From Flammeovirga sp. SJP92 (GTDB taxonomy: Bacteria > Bacteroidota > Bacteroidia > Cytophagales > Flammeovirgaceae), in contig NZ_LQAQ01000031.1 in assembly GCF_001583495.1 (NCBI RefSeq), positions 1 through 64,000 of the forward strand: a stretch of 64,000 nt of DNA, in the 5' to 3' direction. Shown piece by piece: positions 35,966 through 45,872 of the stretch (positions within the stretch are counted from its first letter, which is position 1; every line of letters begins with the position of its first letter). Position numbers and translations under genes: made by a program. The notes beneath the pieces were generated by a model. It was given only the letters and a program-made list of their open reading frames with translations, made no database searches and was not told the DNA's origin.

Positions 35966-38478
35966 TATTTTATATCTTTTGAGTTAGTAGGTTTGTAATC
36001 TAATAAGTTGGCAAAAAGGCGATAAGCGCCTGAAACACCAGCAGGCAACTCTCTAAACCAAGAAATTCCACTATAGATAAATGCTCCTTTTCCGTAATCT
36101 GCAACTAGGAGTGCACCATCAACTGGATCTTGATTAGGGTCTTGCATTTTAAGAACTGCTGTATATTCATCTCCCCATTCATTAGGGTAATACAAACCTC
36201 TTTCCTGTACCCAATTGTCAAAATCATGATCTGTGATTTTGTTTGGAGAGTTTAATGTTTTGTGCTTTTCAGTTAAAAATGAAACTGGACTTTCCTCTAC
36301 TGTAATTCTATCTCTTGACAGTTTTAAAGGATAAGGTCCTACTTGATCCACCTTCAAACGGAAAGATGTATTGTATTGAACGATAACTGTACCACCTTCT
36401 TCAGCATATTTTAAGATTTCAGGCTGTAAATACCTCATGTTTTCTAAGACATTGTAAGCTCTGATACCAATAATTAAAGCATCATAGCTTTTTAGAGTTG
36501 ATGCTTTGATTTGTTCATGAGAAAGTATGTCAACACTGTATCCTGCCGCTTCTAATGATTCCGGTACTGCATCGCCAGCACCCATCAGGTAAGCTATTTT
36601 GTTAGCATTTCCTTTGTCGATATTCAGCTTAATGATTTTTGCTGTAGAAGGTTTTAGATAAACTTGTCTGTAAATATGATCATAATCAATATTGATCAGT
36701 CCTTGATTGTATGTCTTTCCACTGCTTTCAATTAACGCTTGTAATTCACCTTCACTATCTTTCTTAGGAGGAGTAATGGTAAATTTCACTTCTTTCTTTT
36801 GTCCTTTGTCAGAAAGTGATACTTGGATTTGCTGAGGTTCAATTTTCCATCCTTTTGGAGTGTTTAACTTCAAAGTACCATCGAATTGAACAGTATTTGA
36901 AAGTATAGAGACTGTAACTTCTTTAGAATTATTATCTCCAAAAATCCAAACACTTTGGTCTAATGTAAGTGCAACTGGAGGAACAATTTTTAAAGGGATA
37001 TATCGCTCACCTTTAGCAGGGTACACACGTTTTTGATAGATGTTTAATGCTTTATGAACAGTTACACCTTCAATATTTAAGGCTATAGTCACCGGAATCT
37101 CAGCGAACTTTTCTGGTAAACCAATCATTTTTTGATCGTTTACAACGTACATCCCTTTTGTTGCTTTCTCTTTTAACCAATATGGTTGTGAAACTTCAAA
37201 ATTCTCTGGAATCTTCACTGAGATTTCTTCTTTCAAAATCTTATTTTCAGTAAGTATTGATGAAGGATTTCTTTCCTCTAAATCACCTACTTTAATGCTT
37301 TCAATAGTCACTTTGCTTGATGTTCTTACCAAAGAAGAAATATTTACAGTGAGGGAATCACCCTGAGCAACAATACTTTCTGGAGTAAGTGCTTCTAACC
37401 AGATTCCTGAACATTCCAAAAGCAATTGATCCACTTTTTTTGTTTTTACAATCACCCAGTGATTGGTTTGGTCAAGTTTGCCTAATTCTTTTTTTACTTT
37501 AATTAAATAAGGTAATGCTGAAGCAGGTTGGGTAGGGTTAAAGTTTTTTTGTAAAGTTTTGATAGCTTCTTGTAAAGCTCCACTGTCTTTTACTCTTCCC
37601 CAAGAAGTGTCTACACCTTCCATTGGGTCTTTGTCGGCATTATCACCTTTCAGTAACTTAAAATACTCAATATTTTCACCTCTATGAAGTGCAGCACCAA
37701 AGCCTTGACATTTGTGTTTAGAACGAGCGGCCATTGCAATTTCACCTACAGATTGACCTAATACTGGAATATATTCACCTGTATCGACGCCTAAATACTT
37801 GTCTTTTTCAAATTTTTCTCCTTTTCCTCTGAAGAACCAAGAATTGGTATTCCAGAAAATTCTTTTCGGTTGCCATACCTGGACGTATTTTAATTGTTCA
37901 GGAAATACAGTAGGATCTGCCGCTAAAGAAAATGCTTCTACAGCAATAATTGCAGAAGTTGTGTGATGACCATGCGTACGTCCACCTCTGTCAGGAGAAA
38001 AACGGGTAACAATAATATCTGGTCTGAATTTTCTGATGTTCCAAACCGCATCGGCTAACACTTGATCTTTATCCCAAACTGAAAGAGTTTCTTCAGGGTT
38101 TTTAGAATAACCGAAGTCGTTGGCTCTTGAGAAAAACTGCTGCCCTCCATCTACTTTTCTAGCTTCGATAAGTTCTTGGGTTCTTAGAATTCCCAACTCT
38201 TCTCTAATTTCTTTTCCGATAAGGTTTTGACCGCCATCTCCTCTAGTTAAAGCAGTATATGCCGTCTCAAAACCTTTCGCTCGAGCGAAATAACCAATAA
38301 CTCTTTGGTTTTCATCGTCAGGATGAGCAGCAAAATACATTACACTCCCAAGTGTATTGAGGTGATTAATTTCTTGAATGATTTTGGATACATTAGGTTG
38401 TCCATCTACAGGCGTTTGGGCAGATAATAGATGTGTATAAAAAAAGGTGATTGCTAAAAATAGTACTCTGATTTTCAT
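35965..38478 (-). CDS. exported PIG-L family deacetylase with C-terminal ThuA-like part
   Basis: A signal peptide (about residues 1-20) is followed by the zinc-binding motif AHPDDE (51-56) and the second His in HGHHTTSA near 171. These are the marks of PIG-L/LmbE amidases that remove acetyl groups from amino sugars. Of the 837 residues, only about 270 are this domain. The rest holds beta-sandwich segments (about 370-600) and a region near 640-810 (AGYSVDILSHEQIKAS, YDALIIGIRAYN, GGTVIVQYNTS) that resembles ThuA or glutamine-amidotransferase-like folds. It acts in the periplasm or beyond. It is the first gene of the operon with the 40-residue protein and the symporter. Confidence 0.88.
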   Translation of the reverse strand: MKIRVLFLAITFFYTHLLSAQTPVDGQPNVSKIIQEINHLNTLGSVMYFAAHPDDENQRVIGYFARAKGFETAYTALTRGDGGQNLIGKEIREELGILRTQELIEARKVDGGQQFFSRANDFGYSKNPEETLSVWDKDQVLADAVWNIRKFRPDIIVTRFSPDRGGRTHGHHTTSAIIAVEAFSLAADPTVFPEQLKYVQVWQPKRIFWNTNSWFFRGKGEKFEKDKYLGVDTGEYIPVLGQSVGEIAMAARSKHKCQGFGAALHRGENIEYFKLLKGDNADKDPMEGVDTSWGRVKDSGALQEAIKTLQKNFNPTQPASALPYLIKVKKELGKLDQTNHWVIVKTKKVDQLLLECSGIWLEALTPESIVAQGDSLTVNISSLVRTSSKVTIESIKVGDLEERNPSSILTENKILKEEISVKIPENFEVSQPYWLKEKATKGMYVVNDQKMIGLPEKFAEIPVTIALNIEGVTVHKALNIYQKRVYPAKGERYIPLKIVPPVALTLDQSVWIFGDNNSKEVTVSILSNTVQFDGTLKLNTPKGWKIEPQQIQVSLSDKGQKKEVKFTITPPKKDSEGELQALIESSGKTYNQGLINIDYDHIYRQVYLKPSTAKIIKLNIDKGNANKIAYLMGAGDAVPESLEAAGYSVDILSHEQIKASTLKSYDALIIGIRAYNVLENMRYLQPEILKYAEEGGTVIVQYNTSFRLKVDQVGPYPLKLSRDRITVEESPVSFLTEKHKTLNSPNKITDHDFDNWVQERGLYYPNEWGDEYTAVLKMQDPNQDPVDGALLVADYGKGAFIYSGISWFRELPAGVSGAYRLFANLLDYKPTNSKDIK

Positions 38479-38507
38479 TTCTATTAGGGAAGTTGGGAAA
38501 TAGACAC

Positions 38508-38556
38508 AAAAGGCACTCTAAAAGAGTATTACTTATCTCTCTCTTAGAATGCCTTT
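38508..38556 (-). terminator. terminator of the DUF2911 gene
   Basis: The stem AAAAGGCACTCTA/TAGAATGCCTTT (one mismatch) lies 22 bp after the stop at 38578, with TTTTGTG on the - strand behind it. Confidence 0.7.
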
Positions 38557-38577
38557 ATTTATATGAACGCCAAAAGA

Positions 38578-39492
38578 TTAAATATCTTTATTAGCTTTTT
38601 TCCATTTTTTAGAAGCGTTTGGTAACCAAGCTTCAATGTCCTTATTAATAGAAGGCTTGAAGAAGTTGTATGCACCGTCAGGTTTTGCTTCTCCAGCTTT
38701 TCTTGCAGCAATAGCAAAATCAAGCGCTTCGTCAACTTTATTTTCTTTTGCTAAGAATTGAGCTTTAGTCCACTGGTTCCAGAAGTAATTTGGACGAGTA
38801 GCGATTGACATGTCGATCAATTCCATTGCTTTTGCAGGATCAGATTCAGCGTAGTATTTTGCTGAGTTTTGATAAGTTCTCCAAACTTTACCAGCATCTT
38901 TTAATGAAGCTTCAATGTTTGCTTTCGTTAAATCTGCTGTAGGAACAGTTACAATAAAAGAAACCATTGTTTTGTCCCACCATAAAGTTACTTTACCTTC
39001 AGTGTCAGATACAGATTCGATCAAGTAAGTTAAACGCTCTCTGAAAGGTCCTTCAGTAGCTTTTACACTAACAGATGCAGCATCATCAGCTTTGATAGCA
39101 GCCATATCTTGACCGTCTTTTGTGTTGTAGGCAAAGATGCTTTTTCCTTTACCATTGAAATGCACATCCCAATCAGCAGACTCTTGAGGAGTCATGAAAA
39201 TATTGTAAGTACCTGCTTTAACATCAGATCCACCAACTTTCACGTCTGAACTAAATGTAATGGCAGTTGGAGCATTCGCACCCGCTCTCCACGCTTTTCC
39301 AAAAGGCTCTAATTCACCGAATACTTTACGGCCCTTTACAGCTGGAGAAGAATAATCAATTGTAATGGAAGTAACGCCTACTTTTTGAGTTACTGATGCA
39401 CTTGGACTTGGTGCAGGAAGTTCTTGAGCTGTTAGGCTCTGCACCGCAAATAATGCAATCGTTAATAAAGCTAGTAGCGATCTTTTAAACAT
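38578..39492 (-). CDS. exported DUF2911 protein, 304 aa
   Basis: A signal peptide (ending SLTAQ) precedes the DUF2911 domain (about residues 25-185). Its signature is the N-terminal SPSASVTQKVGVTSITIDYSSP and VFGELEPFGKAWRAGANAPT, then a beta sandwich (AGTYNIFMTP, WDVHFN). About 120 helical residues follow, with TPR-like content (WRTYQNSAKYYAESDPAKAMELI, TKAQFLAKENKVDEAL). DUF2911 proteins are common exported proteins of Bacteroidota with no known function. It is monocistronic, with a terminator. The AT-rich 420 bp upstream contain only the terminator of the next gene. Confidence 0.9.
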   Translation of the reverse strand: MFKRSLLALLTIALFAVQSLTAQELPAPSPSASVTQKVGVTSITIDYSSPAVKGRKVFGELEPFGKAWRAGANAPTAITFSSDVKVGGSDVKAGTYNIFMTPQESADWDVHFNGKGKSIFAYNTKDGQDMAAIKADDAASVSVKATEGPFRERLTYLIESVSDTEGKVTLWWDKTMVSFIVTVPTADLTKANIEASLKDAGKVWRTYQNSAKYYAESDPAKAMELIDMSIATRPNYFWNQWTKAQFLAKENKVDEALDFAIAARKAGEAKPDGAYNFFKPSINKDIEAWLPNASKKWKKANKDI

Positions 39493-39772
39493 GTTTATAA
39501 GTATTTAATTTAAAAATTTGAGAGTAATTGACTCAAAGGCCGGGTCAATTAACCAAATAGAATTTAATAATTCAAATATATTATTGAATTTATTTGGAAT
39601 ATTAAAATACTTTTAATTAGTGTGAAAATATCTAAAAAACAATAAAGTAACCTTTTTGGAAATCCTGCCTCATAAATTGAAGACGTCATTAGAATATGAA
39701 AAGTAGATGAGGGTATTTTGAAAGGAGTAAAGTGTAAAATAGTTAGCATTAAAAACGAAACCTTATAAACGA

Positions 39773-39803
39773 CAAAAAGGTCCCGGATACCAGAACCTTT
39801 TTG
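39773..39803 (-). terminator. terminator of the AbgT transporter gene
   Basis: The stem CAAAAAGGT/ACCTTTTTG with a GC-rich loop lies 110 bp after the AbgT stop. The T run is part of the stem. Nothing else is seen in 39493-39912. Confidence 0.7.
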
Positions 39804-39912
39804 CTAACCCAAAAACTAACTATTTCTCATTGCAATCGTGTTTGATTGCATTACAAACATACGAAGATATTTTATAAATACAATGGAAATTGTAATAATT
39901 TTACAAAAAATA

Positions 39913-41451
39913 TTAATTTGGTAAGTAATGAAGGGGAGAATCTGGTCCTATTGGTAAGTCTAATACTAGCCAAACAGCCATTAAAACCACCCAAACAATC
40001 AAGAATGCAATAGAATAAGGAAGCATTGTGGCAATGACAGTTCCTATACCTGCATTTTTGTCATAACGTTGAATAAACGCTACAATTAATGCGAAATAAG
40101 ACATCATTGGGGAAATAATATTTGTGACACTATCGCCAATTCTATAAGCGACTTGTGTTAATTCTGGAGAAATTCCTACAAGCATAAACATAGGAATAAA
40201 GACAGGTGCCATTAAAGTCCATTTTGCAGAGGCACTTCCCATCACTAAATTGATCAGAGCGGCGAGGAAAATAAAACAAATAAGTAATGGAATTTTATCT
40301 AACCCGATCGTTTCCAAAAACTGAGCACCTTTTACAGCACAGATTAAACCAAGATTAGTCCACTTGAAATAAGCAACAAATTGTGCGGCAAAGAATACCA
40401 AAACAATATAGCTACTCATTGTTTCCATTGATTTCGCCATACCTTTCATGATGTCTGCGTCATTTTTGAAGGTACCTGCACCTTTACCGTAAGCAATACC
40501 ACAGATTGCAGCAATAATAAAGATCCAAGAAACAATACCTTTCATTAAGGCAGACTTAAAAATATTCTCAGGCTCATCAACACTTCTTAGGAAACCACTT
40601 TCTGGTAAAATACCTGCTAGGATGACAACCGTTAATACAAGAGCAGTAATACCAGCATAAATTAATCCTCTTCTCTCTTCAGAAGTTAAACTATGCATTT
40701 CTTCAGCTTCAATATCACCTTTATATTCTCCTAAACGGGGGATAACAATCTTTTCTGTTACAATTGTACCTGCAATTCCAATGAAGAAAGTAGATACAAA
40801 CATGAAATAATAGTTACAGGCAGCATTAATAGAATAGTCCGTATCAATAATCTGAGCAGCCTCTTGTGAAATACCTTGCAACAGCGGATCAATTGTTCCT
40901 AATAGCAGATTGGCAGAATACCCACCAGACACCCCTGCAAAAGCGGCGGCAAGTCCAGCGATGGGATGTTTTCCAAATGCCAAGAAGATAACGGCTGAAA
41001 GAGGAACCAATAATACGTATCCAACTTCACTTGCTGTATTGGATAATACGCCTGCAAAAACAACCACAAAAGTGATGATACTTTTTGGTGACTTTAAAAC
41101 CAGAATTCTGATAAGCGTACCGATCAGGCCACTTCCTTCAGCAATACCAATACCTAGCATGGCTACTAATACCACACCCAGTGGAGCAAAGTCTGTAAAG
41201 TTTTTGACCAGTTTTGTCAGCATTAAATAAATGCCTTCTTGTGAAATAAGGTTGACAACTGAAATGGTTTCTCCAGTTCCAGGGTGAATAACACTTAAAT
41301 CTGTTTGTGCAAATACCCAAGAAAGAATCACAACACCAAAGGCAAACCCGGCAAATAAAGTAGCAGGGTGAGGTAAAGCATTTCCTACTTTTTCTACAAA
41401 AGATAGAAAACGATCAATTAAACTTGTTTTTTTTGGTTGAATATCGTTCAT
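39913..41451 (-). CDS. AbgT family transporter
   Basis: A 512-residue transporter of the p-aminobenzoyl-glutamate family. The N-terminal [16 protein letters not shown] is the typical opening. It has about nine helices and two hairpins, with the conserved Asn-Thr-Ala-Ser in [18 protein letters not shown] and a second motif near [16 protein letters not shown]. Family members import p-aminobenzoyl-glutamate or export sulphonamides by antiport; which applies here cannot be told. No abgAB hydrolase genes are close. It is encoded alone. Confidence 0.93.
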   Translation of the reverse strand: MNDIQPKKTSLIDRFLSFVEKVGNALPHPATLFAGFAFGVVILSWVFAQTDLSVIHPGTGETISVVNLISQEGIYLMLTKLVKNFTDFAPLGVVLVAMLGIGIAEGSGLIGTLIRILVLKSPKSIITFVVVFAGVLSNTASEVGYVLLVPLSAVIFLAFGKHPIAGLAAAFAGVSGGYSANLLLGTIDPLLQGISQEAAQIIDTDYSINAACNYYFMFVSTFFIGIAGTIVTEKIVIPRLGEYKGDIEAEEMHSLTSEERRGLIYAGITALVLTVVILAGILPESGFLRSVDEPENIFKSALMKGIVSWIFIIAAICGIAYGKGAGTFKNDADIMKGMAKSMETMSSYIVLVFFAAQFVAYFKWTNLGLICAVKGAQFLETIGLDKIPLLICFIFLAALINLVMGSASAKWTLMAPVFIPMFMLVGISPELTQVAYRIGDSVTNIISPMMSYFALIVAFIQRYDKNAGIGTVIATMLPYSIAFLIVWVVLMAVWLVLDLPIGPDSPLHYLPN

Positions 41452-41916
41452 GTATTAATAGTTTATATAGTATTTTTTTCAGTAAACCTTCAATATTCAG
41501 TTTCGTTTAGCGATTTAGATTGTGACGTAATGAAGTATGTTTACTTTATATGGTTAAGATTTCTATCATAGAAATAAAAAATCAAACAAAAATAAGGAGA
41601 GTTTTTGAAATCTAATGAGATAAAGACTGTCAGCTATGAATTTTGAATTTTATTAGGAACTAAACTACATAATAAGGTGTAAATATCAATCATCTGAAAA
41701 ATGTTATTAGTAAATATTAATTAATAACGAAGCATATGAAGAGGTTTCATTTTTCTTTATCATTTAGTAAATGATAAGTTTTAAAAGAATGCATACTTTA
41801 TTTCAGATCTAGTTTTTAGGATTAATTTATGAACAAAGCCCTACTTTTAATCTTTATTAAAGCTTTTCAGAACTGATTATTTAAGACTAAGAGACTCTAA
41901 AATCATACATTTTGAC

Positions 41917-41948
41917 TTGCATGAGTAAAAACAAAAATACTATATTTG
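41917..41948 (+). promoter_or_regulatory. candidate promoter in a long gene-free stretch
   Basis: TTG (41917-41919), a 21-base spacer and TATATTTG (41941-41948) fit the phylum consensus. It would give the transporter gene at 42253 a leader of about 300 bases. Apart from this, 41452-42252 contains no gene, repeat or clear hairpin that I can support. Confidence 0.45.
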
Positions 41949-42252
41949 ATTAAGCTACATAAGGTCATCAACCTTTCATATCAATGTCTTTTAGTTTTGT
42001 ATTGCTCAAAAACAATTGAAATTTGAAACTGTTTTAAAGTAATAAATAAGACGGAGTATAAAGGATCTTATATAGAATTTATGTATTAGGATATAAATAA
42101 AAAGAGGTTTTGAGGATGTGGTTTTTAATGTTACTCATAGTGATTTAAATAACTCAAATGTAGTTGTCTATAGGCTTAGAGTAGGATAAAAAACGAATAA
42201 AAGGACCCTTTAAAGGTATTCATCCTAATATTGAGTACATAGCAACCATATT

Positions 42253-44487
42253 ATGGCTAATAGATTAGACAAAACACAACATCAAGGTTTCGGGACGGCT
42301 CCCGTATTTTTCACTTCAATAAGTACGATTTTAGGTGCGATTCTCTTTTTGAGATTTGGATATGCAGTAGCAAACTTAGGGTTGTTGTCATGTTTAGTCA
42401 TGGTACTTGTAGGACACTTAGTAACCATTCCTACAGCAATGGCAATTTCTGAAATTGCAACGAACCAAAAAGTACAAGGTGGAGGTGTTTATTATATCAT
42501 CTCCAGATCATTCGGTATTACCATAGGTGGTGCAATTGGTATATCACTTTACTTATCTCAGGCCATTAGTACGGCCTTTTATATTATAGCATTTGCAGAA
42601 GCATTCCGCCCTTTATTTCCATTATTGGCTGATTATGGCATTGTAGACCTCAATCTCAGGTGGATTACAATTCCAATCACAATTGGATTAATCGCCTTGG
42701 TTATCTATAAAGGTGCAGATTTGGGAATGCGTACATTATATATAGTAGTAGGGATTCTTTTCCTTTCTTTACTTTCTTTCTTTGCAGGCACAACTGAATT
42801 TGCACAAGAATTAACAAAAGTAGATTGGAATGGTCACATTAAAGATGGAGATAGTTTCTTTAAAGTATTAGCCATTTGTTTCCCCGCTTTCACCGGTATA
42901 GCGGCAGGGGTAGGGTTATCAGGAGACCTGAAATCACCAGAACAGTCCATCCCAATTGGAACCATGTTGGCAGGTGTTTTTGGTATGGTAGTCTACATGT
43001 TTGTCGCTTATAAATTGTCGGTGTCAGCTTCTCTGACAGATTTGGATACTGATCCATTGATCATGACCGATATTTCTATTTGGGGTCCTATGGTTCCAAT
43101 TGGTTTAGCGGCAGCGGCACTTTCATCAGCTATTGGTTCAATTCTAGTTGCACCAAGAACGTTGCAAGCCATTGCAGAAGATAAGGTATTACCTAATCAG
43201 TCTGTCAATAAATGGTTAGGGTACATTACTAAAGATTCTGGAGAACCATTAAACTCATCTTTAGTTACTTCATTTGTGACTATTGTTTTTGTGTTGATTG
43301 GTGATATTGATATCGTTGCTCAAATTATTACAATGTTTTTCATGGTGACCTACGGTGCCATTTGTTTGATTTCCTTCTTAGAGCATTTTGCATCTGATCC
43401 AGCATATCGACCAGTATTCAAATCAAAACCTATTATTTCATTGGTTGGAGCTGTAATGTGTCTTTACTTGATGTTCAAAATCTCTGTGACTTATACCATG
43501 ATTGCATTGGTATTTATGGTGATTTTATATCAAATGGTAAGAAGGTTCACTCCAAACAAAGAAGGATTAAAAGCTATTTTCCAAGGTGTAATTTTCCAAT
43601 TGAGTAGGCAATTCCAGATCTTCTTGCAGAAAACTGAAATTGATAATGAAGAAGATCACTGGAGACCGGCTGTGGTTTGTGTAAGTAGAAATACTTTTAA
43701 ACGTTTCTCTGCTTTTAATCTTGTGAAATGGATTGCACACAAATATGGATTTGCTACATATATCCATTTAATTGACGGATATTTATCAAAAGAAACCAAT
43801 AAAGAAGCTCAAAAGGATCTAGATAGGTTGATTAAAATATCTGAAGCAAGTAATTCAAAAGTATATCTTGATACAATGATTAGTCCGTCAATGACTTCTG
43901 TGATTGCACAAGTAATTCAATTGCCATCTGTTGCTGGTAAAGAGAACAATATGTTGATGTTTGAATTCTCAAAGAAAAACAATGATGATGGTTTGAAACA
44001 GGTGATTGATAACTTTAAGCTAATGTCAGTTACCGGCAATGATATTTGTGTACTCGCTTCTGATGAAAGAAATTTTGGTTATAAAACAGAGATTCATATT
44101 TGGTTAACTCCTAAAGATCTTGAGAATGCGAACCTCATGATTCTTTTGGCATTTATTATCATTGGTCATCCAGAGTGGAGTAACGCAAAAATTACATTAC
44201 TAGCCTGTTTCCCAGATGCAGAGTTAGAAATGAGAAGGGAACAGATCTTAAAACTGATAAAAACAGGACGTCTGCCAATATCAAAGAATAATGTACGCTT
44301 AATATCAAGGGCAGATAATGTAGATATTAAAACAGTGATTAACTCAACTTCACAAGATGCAGACCTTACTATTGTTGGATTAAGGTTAGAAGCATTGAAG
44401 AAAGTTAATGAACAAGTATTTTATGGATATGATGATATAGGAGATGTATTATTTATCCATACAGCTCAAGGGAAAGACATTTCATAA
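42253..44487 (+). CDS. SLC12-like cation:chloride cotransporter / APC permease
   Basis: Of 744 residues, the first about 430 form twelve membrane helices of the APC superfamily. They start with GFGTAPVFFTSISTILGAILFLRFGY and the unwound TM1 and TM6 regions (SISTILGAILFL; FPAFTGIAAGVGLSGDLKSP), as in Na-K-Cl and K-Cl cotransporters. The remaining about 300 residues form a cytoplasmic domain of the SLC12 C-terminal type (WRPAVVCVSRNTF, then two Rossmann-like strands). Bacterial members may move K+, Cl- or amino acids. It is encoded alone. A stem-loop at 44507-44555 follows. Confidence 0.88.
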   Translation: MANRLDKTQHQGFGTAPVFFTSISTILGAILFLRFGYAVANLGLLSCLVMVLVGHLVTIPTAMAISEIATNQKVQGGGVYYIISRSFGITIGGAIGISLYLSQAISTAFYIIAFAEAFRPLFPLLADYGIVDLNLRWITIPITIGLIALVIYKGADLGMRTLYIVVGILFLSLLSFFAGTTEFAQELTKVDWNGHIKDGDSFFKVLAICFPAFTGIAAGVGLSGDLKSPEQSIPIGTMLAGVFGMVVYMFVAYKLSVSASLTDLDTDPLIMTDISIWGPMVPIGLAAAALSSAIGSILVAPRTLQAIAEDKVLPNQSVNKWLGYITKDSGEPLNSSLVTSFVTIVFVLIGDIDIVAQIITMFFMVTYGAICLISFLEHFASDPAYRPVFKSKPIISLVGAVMCLYLMFKISVTYTMIALVFMVILYQMVRRFTPNKEGLKAIFQGVIFQLSRQFQIFLQKTEIDNEEDHWRPAVVCVSRNTFKRFSAFNLVKWIAHKYGFATYIHLIDGYLSKETNKEAQKDLDRLIKISEASNSKVYLDTMISPSMTSVIAQVIQLPSVAGKENNMLMFEFSKKNNDDGLKQVIDNFKLMSVTGNDICVLASDERNFGYKTEIHIWLTPKDLENANLMILLAFIIIGHPEWSNAKITLLACFPDAELEMRREQILKLIKTGRLPISKNNVRLISRADNVDIKTVINSTSQDADLTIVGLRLEALKKVNEQVFYGYDDIGDVLFIHTAQGKDIS

Positions 44488-44506
44488 TGTTTTTCTCTGA
44501 ATAAAT

Positions 44507-44555
44507 ACTAAGCCAAGATTATGATAAATTAATTATCAATACTTTTTGGCTTAGT
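44507..44555 (+). terminator. stem-loop after the SLC12-like gene
   Basis: The 10-bp stem ACTAAGCCAA/TTGGCTTAGT encloses a second stem GATAA/TTATC. It lies 19 bp after the stop. A T run precedes rather than follows the closing arm, so termination strength is uncertain. Confidence 0.55.
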
Positions 44556-44575
44556 ACTTAATTAACCAATAAATT

Positions 44576-44600
44576 AACGCAAACAAGCGTTGTTTGCGTT
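44576..44600 (+). promoter_or_regulatory. operator-like palindrome upstream of hmgA
   Basis: Perfect 9-bp arms AACGCAAAC/GTTTGCGTT, separated by 7 bases, lie 32 bp before the hmgA ATG. It is GC-richer than its surroundings and well placed for a repressor or activator of aromatic amino acid breakdown. The binding protein is unknown. Confidence 0.5.
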
Positions 44601-44632
44601 GTTATAACACATGCTTTAAACACATAACTATC

Positions 44633-45799
44633 ATGACTTACTATTACAGATTAGGAGAAATTCCTCCTAAAAGGCACACTCAATTCAGACAGCCTGATGG
44701 TTCATTGTATCATGAAGAATTGGTGAGTTCATTGGGGTTTTCAGGTATTTATTCTAACATATACCATAAAGTACCTCCTACAAAAGTCAAAGGAATCAAA
44801 GCTTCTATTCCTTATGGATACAAGATACTAGAAGGGTATGGATTGAAAATGACACATCTCAAAACTGCTGATGTTGAATTTACAGGAGATGATTATCTCT
44901 CTGCAAGGTTACCTCTGATGGTCAATAGCCAATGCATTATTTCATTATGCTATCCAAAGCAGTTGCAAATGGAAGATTATTTTAAAAATGCCGATGGTGA
45001 TGAGATGATCTATGTGTATGAAGGAAAAGGGGAAATGCATACACAGTTTGGTGTAGTCCCGTTTCAAAAAGGGGATTACATTGTGGTTCCTCGAACGACC
45101 ATTTATAAAATGGAATTTGATCAGGATAGCACTCAGAAATTCTTGATTGTAGAATCTAAAATGCCAATTGAAACGGTAGGTCGTTACAGAAATGAATTAG
45201 GACAGCTTCTTGAACATTCACCATATTGTGAAAGAGACTTACATCCGCCAGTAAGGTTGTCAGACTTAGATATGACAGCGTCGGAGTATTCCATGAAAAT
45301 CAAGAAAGGTGCTGAATTACACCATTATATTTATGGGAATTCACCATTTGATATTGTTGGGTGGGATGGTTTCTTGTATCCTTATACCTTTTCAATTTAC
45401 GATTTTGAGCCCATAACAGGTCGATTGCATCAGCCACCGCCAGTACATCAAACTTTTCAGGCCAGAGGAGCTTTTGTTGTCTGCTCTTTTGTACCCCGTC
45501 TTTTTGATTATCACCCTTTAAGTATTCCTGCACCTTACAATCATTCTAATATTGATTCAGATGAAGTGCTGTTTTATACAGAAGGAAACTTTATGAGCAG
45601 AAAGGGAATTGCACAAGGTGCTTTTACATTACATCCAGGAGGAATACCACATGGGCCACATCCAGGAACTATGGAAAAAAGTATTGGCAAAAAAGGGACT
45701 GAAGAATATGCGGTTATGGTAGATACATTTGCTCCATTATATATAACCGAACAAGCAAAAGCGTTTCTAGATGAAGAATATCCTTTTAGCTGGCAATAA
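44633..45799 (+). CDS. hmgA: homogentisate 1,2-dioxygenase
   Basis: A 388-residue member of the HGD family (cupin fold). It opens the ring of homogentisate in tyrosine breakdown, giving maleylacetoacetate. The N-terminal YYRLGEIPPKRHTQFR is typical. Iron ligands are expected in HHYIYGNSPFDIVGWDG and in HPGGIPHGPHPG near the C-terminus. The start is the ATG at 44633 (MTYYYRLG); the extension from 44594 runs through the operator palindrome. No other hmg or hpd gene adjoins it, so it stands apart from the rest of the pathway. Confidence 0.93.
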   Translation: MTYYYRLGEIPPKRHTQFRQPDGSLYHEELVSSLGFSGIYSNIYHKVPPTKVKGIKASIPYGYKILEGYGLKMTHLKTADVEFTGDDYLSARLPLMVNSQCIISLCYPKQLQMEDYFKNADGDEMIYVYEGKGEMHTQFGVVPFQKGDYIVVPRTTIYKMEFDQDSTQKFLIVESKMPIETVGRYRNELGQLLEHSPYCERDLHPPVRLSDLDMTASEYSMKIKKGAELHHYIYGNSPFDIVGWDGFLYPYTFSIYDFEPITGRLHQPPPVHQTFQARGAFVVCSFVPRLFDYHPLSIPAPYNHSNIDSDEVLFYTEGNFMSRKGIAQGAFTLHPGGIPHGPHPGTMEKSIGKKGTEEYAVMVDTFAPLYITEQAKAFLDEEYPFSWQ

Positions 45800-45830
45800 A
45801 AAAATGTAATATTATTTTAATAATAACAAC

Positions 45831-45862
45831 GATGCCATTATAATTTACTTTATAATGGCATC
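45831..45862. terminator. bidirectional terminator
   Basis: A perfect 12-bp stem GATGCCATTATA/TATAATGGCATC with an 8-base loop lies between convergent hmgA and the NUMOD4 gene, with T-rich flanks on both strands. Confidence 0.8.
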
Positions 45863-45872
45863 AATTGTTTCT

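Noticed and set aside
44594-44632. N-terminal extension of homogentisate dioxygenase
   Set aside because: It runs through the operator palindrome and adds residues absent from the family; MTYYYRLG is the natural start.
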